Assembly: GCA_013339895.1 (NCBI GenBank)
Contig: JABACO010000001.1
Span: 21,690,423 to 21,754,422 of the forward strand
Reading direction: 5' to 3'
Length of the DNA: 64,000 nt
Origin: Ephydatia muelleri
Lineage: Eukaryota > Porifera > Demospongiae > Spongillida > Spongillidae
This document shows, piece by piece, positions 55,987 to 64,000 of the stretch. Below the pieces are notes generated by a model, which saw only the letters and a list, made by a program, of their open reading frames with translations, did not search any database and was not told where the DNA came from. Position 1 is the first letter of the stretch. Every line of letters begins with the position of its first letter. Both the position numbers and the translations under genes were made by a program.

Positions 55987-56575
55987 GTAAATGAGTTCGC
56001 ATCCAAGCAGTTGTTTCAGTATGAATATGGCTAACTCTTGGATCACAAAGATTGTTAACACTGTTGAGTGACCTCCACTTGCACGGGTAAAGTTAGAACT
56101 GTTTTCTGATTCGTAGCTATTCATCTGAATACAAAATTAATGCCGATCGCGTGGGAGTCCCTCGGGGTGTCGTTTTCACTATCTCATTTGTCAATTTATA
56201 TTTAAGCATTCGTGATACAGTGTCGACAAACATGTAAGCATACCACGTCACCTTGAGTGCTAGTTTTATGGGTGTAAGAAAATGCTAGACTTGTGGTATG
56301 AAACGCGACAAAATCAGCTACCCCATCAGCCCGTGATGGACCCAGAAACTCACTAGTCATGTGCAATGGGAGGGGCCATAACTGCCGCCTAAAAATGCAT
56401 GCACGCTTTAAACACTGTAAGATCTTTTTCAATATACAAGCCTAGCGAACGATGAAATTAAAACACGACATGAAGGTACATGCATGTAACACGCGGTCCA
56501 TAAAAGGCGCAGTTGAAATGCACGATGCATATAGTTGTCATTAGTGTTTTGTTTGCTTTTTATCCACTGCTTCTT
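55987..56575 (-). pseudogene. 7TM receptor copy C, 5' end only
   Basis: On minus, sequence related to copy A gives the N-terminus (MNSYESENSSN) and the first part of TM1 (TIFVIQELAIFILKQLLGC), then runs into the GGGA repeat. The 5' UTR acceptor and donor and the upstream block (to about 56570) are conserved. No further exons. Confidence 0.8.
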
Positions 56576-56654
56576 AATTCTCAGTTGCAACGATTTGACC
56601 CATTCATCCGTCTTAAATTGGTTACTTTTTGGAGGAATTCTAAACATAGAAACA

Positions 56655-56818
56655 CCATTTCCTCCGACCTGCTCAATTCTCCCAACTCGGTATGGCCAGA
56701 ACCAGTTTCGCGACAGACAGAGTGCAAGTTATAGAGGTTTCATGCATGCTTCAAACGAACATTAAGCTGTATACATAAATGTGCATTTAAAGGAACTGGT
56801 GCATTGTTTCGTTATACG
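56655..56818 (+). pseudogene. 7TM receptor 3' end fragment
   Basis: On +, SPNSVWPEPVSRQTECKL and stop (56735), then the 3' flank of copy A (GGTTTCATGCATGC). It is joined head-to-head to the upstream block of copy C, so this is a rearrangement junction. Confidence 0.8.
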
Positions 56819-56824
56819 ACCCAT

Positions 56825-58251
56825 CAGTGCCGTTGAGGGGGGGGGGGGGAGGGGGCAGGGGGGTAAGCTACCCCGGGCCCCGCGGCAAAAGGGGGGCCCC
56901 GCGATCCCTAAGAAAATATTTGTTCGACAATTTTTCAATTCTGACTGCCAATGTAAATCCTTTTCATGTTTCATGTTGACGCCTTTTCACGCACAATTGC
57001 GAAAAAAAAAATTGTAATGAAAATCTTATACTTTTAAATGATTTTTGGCGATAAATAGAATTCCGGCATAGTCCTACATGGTCAGCATGAAAGTGTGAAC
57101 GAGCAAGCAAAAGCCTGCCCCTATACACAGCAAAAGTTATAATCTGATACTGCTGAACATGTATGTAACATGTTTGCATCAAGTCTGCTACATATTGTTC
57201 AGCAGTAACATCCTGTACCAGACAAATAACTTTTGGCTGTGTAGTGCTATTAGCAAATGAAAAAATGCGTCGATACGAAAGTGGTGCTGCAAAACGAAAG
57301 AAACTTACTGCTGCTAAAACTGAGATCGCGAAGTTAACAAAACTCGATTCTTTCTTTCAAGCATCCGAATCTTCATCCTTGGATACATGTCCATCAGTTA
57401 CATCTACCCAAAATCAAACTGACGATGCTACTCGGACTGTTCTGCCTGAGGCAGCGACGGTAACAGATCTGGATACTTGTACATGTGCATGTACAGGCGG
57501 TTCTTCTTCTCATGTTGACACTGTACATAGAGGCGATGAGGCCGTAACTGTCCTGCTCCTGCAGACACGAGTGAGCAGTCGGCGAGTAAGGCTGATCCTG
57601 CATGCAATAGATGGCAACATGCCAATCTTGGAGACGTACAGATGTCCCCTTTGCAGTTGCTGAACAAGCTGCATGACGCGCGCCTGGAATCTTTGTTCCC
57701 TAACGTTTGCATCAGCCTGCGGATATTTTGCACCTTGCCAGTCACCGTGGCATCTGCAGAAAGAAGTTTTAGTCAATTGAAGCGAATAAAATCATACAGC
57801 AGATCAACAATGGCTCAGGAACGACAACAAGGCTTAGCCCTGCTTTGCATTGAATCCGAGTTAGCAAAGACAATAGATTACGATTCAATCATTGCCACAT
57901 TTGCGTCCAGGAAGGATAGAAAAGCGGCACTGTGAGTCTGTGCCGAGTGTGCATGGTGACATCGCCGATTCGTTCATAGTAGTTATGATTCATTGAACAT
58001 TATCCCATTGAACAGTCCATAGCATTCAAGCTATTTATACTATTGATTGGACCTTAATTTATTCATGTACTGTAATCGTCTCACTGCAATTTCATTTGTC
58101 GATTGATCAGGCCAGACGAAATTTAATCGCTGACATGCAGATAAGTAATTTTAGTCCATTAATATTATTTATTTATTTTAAAAAAGTATTAAGGAGGGGG
58201 CCTCTCGTGAGAGTTATTACCCGGGCCCCAACCTGGCTCTCAACGGGCCTG
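56825..58251 (+). mobile_element. hAT deletion derivative, TSD ACCCAT
   Basis: The ends CAGTGCCGTTGAG and CTCAACGGGCCTG are flanked by ACCCAT (56819-56824, 58252-58257). The transposase remnant on + has the N-terminus RRYESGAAKRKK...KLTKLDSFF (57244-57663) and, in another frame, the dimerisation domain FCTLPVTVASAERSFSQLK (57642-57935). The catalytic centre is deleted. It inserted into the receptor 3' flank, which resumes at 58258. The TSD is 6 bp. Confidence 0.85.
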
Positions 58252-58275
58252 ACCCATATAAATGACATGACTGTA

Positions 58276-58556
58276 TGATGTTGTATTGAACGGTAGCAAT
58301 AGGATTTTGCACCTTCACAAATGTACAAGCAGATTCAGTGCAATTGATAGAATCATGTATGATGATGGTGGGTTGGTCAATTAGTACAGATAAGCCGACA
58401 AGCAGGTTCAACTGTGCTGATATAGGATTAGTTTGATGCTGCCACCGCGATGTCACCAGTGTGGAGAGACTGGATCTCGCAACATCTTATTCCAATACAA
58501 GCAAGTAGTAGCTTCAGTATGAATATGCATGGCGAACTCTATAGGATCACAAAGAT
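58276..58556 (-). pseudogene. 7TM receptor copy D fragment
   Basis: Minus-strand pieces of TM1-TM3 (KMLRDPVS-like and NLLVGLSVLIDQ) followed by a jump to the TM4-proximal IATVQY. It is heavily rearranged. Confidence 0.75.
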
Positions 58557-58823
58557 TTCTTATTTCCATTGACCAACCTAGGCCGAACCATGTCTGCACG
58601 ACATTACCTCACTAATGACAGATGTTAATGAAGCGGCAGTTACATTAAGAGTGCAGGCAGGAGTGTACTCAGATGCGAGCTATGAATAGGAAATTCAGTT
58701 TAGCAGGGTTATGAATACGATCTCATTAGCGCTCTCCCCCCCCCCCCCCCCCTCCCCCCCGATTTCCATTCCAAATATGTCGTGCAGACATGGGGCCTAG
58801 GCTGGTCAATGGAAATAAGAAAT
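58556..58823. mobile_element. ~268-bp MITE with ~45-bp TIRs
   Basis: TTTCTTATTTCCATTGACCA...CATGTCTGCACGACAT and its inverted partner (ATGTCGTGCAGACATG...TGGTCAATGGAAATAAGAAA) bound it. A C-rich run lies inside (58735-58760). I could not decide the TSD. Confidence 0.75.
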
Positions 58824-59395
58824 GGCGGGGCGATGTGGACTGACTTTGTTGTTAATGTTTACTGCGAGAAATTACAAGGTAAATGGAATAAAAACATGCC
58901 GCATGTGTTGAACGGTGTTTGTACGATATATACACCGAAATTCCATGTTTAGAGATGAGCGGTAGAAACGATATGGCTGTTCTGAACCAGGTATGTTTTC
59001 AGACCTTGTTTGTCGTGAGGCATGTCAATGTGATTCCAAACAGGATATTATTTTAGGAAAGGAATGGTAGAATAACAAGACTTTGAAAAAGGTAGGTCGC
59101 AACGTTTATGGTTCAGGAGATACGATCGTTACAAAATCTAGCCAAATAGTTTGGATTGTTTAGCAATCATGTTTTTGGATTGCGAGTGGAAGAGATTGGG
59201 GCAATCCAAATTTTGGATTGCTGAGTGTCCGACGTTTTTAACAGTGCGGGGGGGGGGGGGGGGGGGGGGGAAGGCGGAGGGAGCATAACATTTTTATAGG
59301 CAGCAAAATGGCTAATACAGTCATGTCATTATATGGGTCGTAACGAAACAATGCACCAGTTCCTTTAAATGCACATTAATGTACAGCTTAATGTT
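58824..59395. other. No supported gene
   Basis: Contains AATCCAAA/TTTGGATTGC inverted motifs (59150-59225), a CACTG-like end (GTTTTTAACAGTG, 59236-59248) and a (G)n run (59249-59270). The 3' flank of receptor copy E begins near 59300. Confidence 0.4.
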
Positions 59396-60382
59396 GGTGT
59401 GAAGCATGAAACCTCTATAACTTGCACTCTGTCTGTCGTGAACTGGTTCAGGCCATACCGAGTTGGGAGACTTGATGCAGCCACTAATGGCCCCTACAAT
59501 TGTACGGCGGATGGTTTTGTGGATGGTGATGAACAGGATAAGAACGCAGAATGGCTCAACTCCAGAAAACAGGGTCACCATCACACTGGCTATAGTATCT
59601 TCGGGTGTGTGGTGATCCAATACGCGAATGCTGGCGATATAAAGGTTTTGCTGAACAAATCCATTGCAACTGTAGTGACATTCATAATAAGAACAGATTT
59701 AGTGACTCTGTTGTCGTTGTCTGTTTCGACGATGCCATTTTTTACAGTGCGATACGTCATGTACGATGTGACCAGAGTGATAACCATGGGAACACCGTGT
59801 CCCAATAGTAGTAGAATTAGAACAGTGGGTTCGGCTCTTGTAAGTGCAAAGAGCAATCCGGTGATCTGAGTGATTGTCGCATTCCACAGCGCAACTGCGC
59901 TCTGCACAATGGAGAATCCCATAGCAAAGGGCATAAGTAGGGCGAACGCTGAAAGGACGTTGCGGGTCGATACTCGCTTTAGACCGTATTTGATGATCAG
60001 AAATTGAACGGTAGCGATCTGTCCTATGGAAAACGGAATGAGATATATTTGTAAAATATATCTCATTCATAGTAAACACAGTGACAAGTAGAAACCGAAG
60101 ATTACAGCTTCCGATTGGGGGTTGGTCAATTAGTTAAGCCGACAAACAGGTTCAATGGGATTGATAGGATCATAAATGATGCTGCCACTGAAGTCATCAG
60201 TGCGGAGACTGGATCTCAAAGATTATGAACACAGTGACTGTGGAGTGACCTCCACTTGCACGGGTCAAGTTATAGATGCTGCAGTTTTGTGGAGCGATGA
60301 CATCAGAACTGTTTTCTGATCCGTAGTTATTCATCTGAATACAAACGCGGATCGAGTGAGAGTCCCTCGGTTTTCTTCTCAT
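59396..60382 (-). pseudogene. 7TM receptor copy E, TM1 deleted and frameshifted
   Basis: Minus strand: N-terminus at 60382-60197 with NNYGSENSSDVIAPQNCS. A deletion removes most of TM1-TM2 (CTCAAAGATTATGAAC join near 60215), TM2-TM3 is frame-shifted, and TM3-TM7 (60066-59420) is close to copy A. A small TATATCTCATTC duplication sits at 60040-60066. The C-terminus reads EPVHDRQSASYRG, frame-shifted relative to copy A. Confidence 0.85.
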
Positions 60383-60918
60383 TTATGAATTTATATTTAA
60401 GCCCATTCGTGATACAGTGTCGACAAACATGTAAGCATACCTGTAACAACACGTCACCTCGAGTGCTAGTTTTACGGTGTAAGAAAATGACTTGTGGACA
60501 CGGCTGTTTGCGGCTGGACACTAGGTTTATAATTAGACAATACGGTATAAGCCACTAAAGCTGTAATGTTCGTACCTCATTACAGATGTATTTTTTGGCG
60601 AGCTATATACCACACATTTTGTAAGCAATTCCATTACAACAAAGAGCTCCCGCACACACCCTACCAGTCTATTAAACAAAACGATCAACGCGAAACTGTA
60701 CTTGATTTGATTAATAGTTATGCGCAGCCCGTTTTTAAGCCCATGCAATTTTGGCGGGTCTACTTCAAGCTTTGTGTACGACCGAACTAACCGACAGAAC
60801 AAGACGGTAAGCAAGAACACTCAACAACACACATGGGAGAGCATATATATGATGTTCAGAACTAGCCAACCTTTTTTTTAAACACCGAATTGGACATGAG
60901 TATTTTTATGAATAATAG
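60383..60918. other. Receptor E upstream block and spacer before the RAG1-like gene
   Basis: 60383-60495 matches the upstream block of copy A (GATACAGTGTCGACAAACATG). The rest has no recognisable coding sequence. I see no CACTG-type end that could be a RAG-like transposon terminus. Confidence 0.4.
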
Positions 60919-63900
60919 GTGTGGCTTTGGATGGAGCACCACATAACGAAAGTCAAGGAGCGTTGCAGAGTGTGTGGTCGCTTCTTGGTGGAGGCTAGGG
61001 AAAAGAAAACAAGGAGCTCATACATCTGCCAAGAGTTTGCAGCTGATTTGTACACTGTTTTTACTATTAACACCAGCAATGACATAGTTAACACTCACCC
61101 TCCTTGCTTCTGCTACCATTGCAAACTGGTGCTGGATAAATGCCTGCTATATGTAGCACAAGATCAGCAGCAGCTCACACCATTCAGAAGCATAGTCCCT
61201 TTTGAGTGGAAGCCACACACTGCAGTTGACTGTGGGGTATAGTAGTGAATAAATACACATTTTTAAAAAACATTCCTGTTCACTTTTTTTTTTCTTAATT
61301 ACATTCAGATCTGCCATCCTAACCCACTGAGGGATAAAACATCACCACCTTGTGGTCACCCAGCCACACACAGCCCACAGAAGATCATTGCAGGCATTCG
61401 AGCAATAGCCCCTCCCACTGAATCCTTACAGGATGACCACTTACTGGGCAGCTCCAACAATCCAGCAATCCTGGAGCAACTGCAGTGTCCCATATGCCTG
61501 AAGATTTTACACCAGCCTCTGGAGCTCCCATGTAGGGCACTGGTGTGCACTGCCTGTCTGATCGAGTGGTTCAAAGTGTTCAATTGTAGTGGGGTCAAGT
61601 GTCCATGCTGCTTCCATGACACTCCAATAACTGCACCCCAGCTAAAGGCAGCACCACTATTGATCCAAACACTGTTGAGGGACATAGTACTCCAGTGTCA
61701 AACCTGTAGGAAGGACATTAAGGCTTGCGAGTATGGCACACACCAGTGCAATGGTGAATCAACGAAGGCTGACCTGCAGACAGCATTTCTTGTGCTCAGA
61801 AGGTTGGCTTCCCGCACTCCCTCTCAGCCAATTACGATTCCCACTGGAGGAACAGTTAAGCATATTATCAATTCTATGACATCATAATAATACACATGTA
61901 CGTACCTCATTAGCCCCTCACATTTATGCACATCACCCAGGCCCGCACTCCTACCAAGACAGCAAGTGCCAGGACCATCAAGCGCCGATGCATGGAGATG
62001 CAAAACATCCGAGAAGTGGTGAGCCAGGAGGAGTCTTCTACCCTTCTTCAGAGAGAGCTTGATTACCTCAGCACATCAGACCGGCAAATACTCTTGCAAG
62101 AGGCTGGTATTGTAAGTGTGATTGGACCGGGGGAAGCATTGGCTATAAAAGCTGGCCTTGGAATGCCATGGTCAAAGCTAAGAGTGCTTAGAAGGTGACG
62201 TGTATACCACAGTGCATATTACTGATGCATTACTCCTGTGACAAATAGCCCAAAATACATGGATGATTTTCTTACTTCAAATAGGTGGTTGATGGCCTCT
62301 TGTGTCTCCATTTCCTGTGAGGAGAAGATGAGGCAGATTGCTAGAGGGTTGCTAGGTGAGAATCTTCAAGGGGAAGTAGCCCCACTTTCATTCTGCCTAA
62401 GCTCCGGTGGGGAGGAGATACGAGGAGCGCCACTTGTTTTCATGCCAGATCTCAACCAAAAGGTTATACAGATGTTGGACGATAACCACAGGTAAGGAAT
62501 ACTTATATCTGTAAGTAAAGGTGATGTGTACATGCCACATACTCATAGTGTTGGACGGCTTACCTGGCATAACGGCATCATACCCCAAACTGAAGTGTGG
62601 GTGAAGCTTGGTGGTGACAAAGGAGGAAATACCCCCAAAATGAATTTCCAAATCGTCAATGTACCCACACCTAACTCCATCCATAACACCTGTGTCTTCT
62701 GCTGTTTTGCAGCCACTGACAGTGTGACCAACCTTCACAGTGCACTGGACCGCTACAGAGACCAGGTGAAGCAGCTGCAGGACATGAAGTGGAGGTATGT
62801 TCTGATTATCACTTAAGTGCAGTCTAAATCAATACACATACATCCAGGGAATACACTATTAAGGTGTTCATGTGTGGTGACTTTGAGTTTCTTACCAGGA
62901 TGTATGGCTTATCCGGCGCCACTGGTATGTTAGTTGACAAGAGACTATACATAATCCAATTGTTACAGGGAAGTACCCTTGCTTAATCTGCGAGATTCCA
63001 CAGAAGCAAATGGCAGTACCACTTTCTTTAAGGAAACGCTATCCATTACGATCCTTGGAGTGCATTAAAGAGAGCCACAAGCAGTTCATGGCTGCTGGAG
63101 GGAAAAGAAAGAAAGTGAAGAACTACATGAACTGTGTGACTGAGCCCATTTTTGATATCCCCATCGATCAGGTACACAAATGAATTGATGAGAGTAGCAT
63201 ACATATGTGTAAGATGCAATTTCATGCACTTTCACAAATAGGTGTGCCTACCTGGGCTGCACATCACTCAGGGCATCTTTGTGAAGATATTTGACCTGCT
63301 GGAAGATGCTTGCCACCAATTGGACCTGCAGCTAGCTTACACATACACTGAAGAAAGCAGCAGCTCATCCTCCTTCACAAAGTATGTTGAAGAGCTGCAC
63401 AAGCTGCAGGTGGCCAAGGCCAAGCTGGCTGAAGCCCAGGATGCAATGGTAACACTGGAGGAAGCCATTACATATATCGTAATAGCACATGGGGAGGACA
63501 GCGAGATCACCGAGTTCCTTATGCAGCAGGCCGAAGACATGAGGCAATCTGTGGAAAAGATGGTAGACAACAGTATTATTAAGAAAGCATTATGCATGAT
63601 TTACATGTTGACCATTATAACCAAACATAAACAGCAGGAGGAAATGGCCAACACCACCAAAGTCACAAACAAAGAGTTTGCTGCTCATGATGGTCCATTT
63701 GTGCAAGGTCTGGACAATGCCCTCCAGTCCTTTGGTGTCCATAGACAACAATACTTTGGGGGCACATTTGTTGGAAACCACATTCACAAGGCACTCAAGG
63801 TTCGAATTGTAATTAAATACAGTTTTTTTTTTACCAACTACATTCTCATTAGCCCTCAAACGTTGAGTGTTTAAGCAGCTGCATGGTGGAGGTGGCTAAA

Positions 63901-64000
63901 GCAAAGTGCCCCGCCCTAGTAGCCTCTGCTACCAGGGAGCAGACAAGGTTTAGGCGATCTCTATCCCTACTAGGGCAGTGCCACCAGATTTATGATCAAA
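60919..64000 (+). CDS. RAG1-like protein, nine exons, runs off the window
   Basis: Exons: 60919-61236 (first Met 60931), 61309-61854, 61941-62194, 62285-62491, 62549-62794, 62848-62924, 62969-63171, 63242-63799 and 63853 onward. All junctions are GT-AG, every phase agrees, and about 850 codons contain no stop. Domains: the RAG1 N-terminal zinc motif (CRVCGRFL ... THPPCFCYHC, residues about 14-70); a C3HC4-type RING (CPICLKILHQPLELPC ... CPCC, about 160-205); and a DNA-binding-like helix region (AIKAGLGMPWSKLRVLRRW). The RNase-H-like core has a first Asp in KLGGDKGG (about 462) and a second in FMCGDFEFL (about 530). That second Asp lies 19 residues before the CLIC pair, the D708-C727 spacing of vertebrate RAG1 as I recall it. 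PGLHITQGIFVKIFD and GGTFVGNHIHKALK follow. The third acidic residue would lie beyond 64000. Could be a host gene or a RAG-like transposon; no RAG2-like gene or TIR is seen. Confidence 0.85.

Noticed and set aside
55628..56124. Pro/Leu/Ser-repeat proteins
   Set aside because: They are translations of the GGGA microsatellite; only the receptor N-terminus beyond 55987 is meaningful.
60383..60918. RAG-transposon TIR upstream of the RAG1-like gene
   Set aside because: No CACTATG/CACAGTG-type end found, and the other side lies outside the window.
61543..61887. Simple RING E3 ligase gene
   Set aside because: The exon is in phase with the RAG1-type zinc exon upstream and the core exons downstream, so it is part of one larger protein.
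62112..62117. Donor ATT/GTAAGT in RAG1-like exon 3
   Set aside because: Phase disagrees with exon 4. Using the donor at 62195 restores phase and the IKAGLGMPWSKLR motif.
1..64000. tRNA or rRNA genes
   Set aside because: I saw no convincing cloverleaf or rRNA core; the only tRNA-related sequences are retrotransposon primer-binding sites.

Overview
This is eukaryotic DNA, almost certainly from an animal. Genes are split by many short GT-AG introns. The window holds a p53-family gene, a 7-transmembrane receptor family and a RAG1-like gene, and it is packed with eukaryotic transposons (Ty3/gypsy, hAT, CACTA/EnSpm, Ginger-like, non-LTR). Small introns, lineage-expanded orphan receptors and divergent p53 and RAG1 relatives suit an early-branching metazoan such as a demosponge. 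That placement is inference; nothing here fixes the species.

Layout. 1-14.5 kb: an old minus-strand element or gene (GIN/Ginger-type integrase plus a Josephin-like cysteine peptidase) cut by two later insertions: a 4.5-kb Ty3/gypsy element (2855-7364, TSD GATGT, identical 142-bp LTRs) and a 5.6-kb CACTA element (7900-13543, CACTG termini, TSD AGT). 14.8-16.7 kb: a p53/p63/p73-family gene on +. 17.5-22 kb: a kinase-fold gene on + with repeated copies of its first-exon region. 22.2-24.8 kb: a giant array of a ~21-bp unit that flips orientation. 24.8-26.9 kb: a probable minus-strand gene with tiny exons and an RGG-type low-complexity exon. 27.1-30.9 kb: two hAT elements, one sitting in the middle of a MITE.

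33.2-40.3 kb: the 5' LTR and gag of a second gypsy element, split by a nest of insertions whose target duplications can all be read: Ginger-like MITE (CCGG), hAT (ATACC), CACTA (ACC), 2.6-kb Ginger-like element (CCGG). 40.7-60.4 kb: a cluster of one intact and at least four broken copies of a 7TM receptor gene, interleaved with a hAT element (42262-47683) that carries a complete Ginger-like transposon (42324-46391, TSD GGCC). That transposon's five-exon gene encodes integrase, Cys-rich CXC-like, Ulp1 and PHD domains. Also here are a CACTA-like pair of ends, a 5'-truncated non-LTR retrotransposon, another hAT deletion derivative and MITEs.

60.9-64.0 kb: nine exons of a RAG1-like gene on +, open and in phase to the window edge, with the RAG1 N-terminal zinc motif, a RING finger and the first two catalytic aspartates.

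The most valuable content is the RAG1-like gene, the divergent p53-family gene, and the nested transposons with legible target-site duplications, which show a palindromic CCGG/GGCC preference of the Ginger-like elements. Many mobile ORFs carry single-base frameshifts while the RAG1-like, receptor-A and p53 core exons are clean, so the breaks probably mix real decay with assembly indels.
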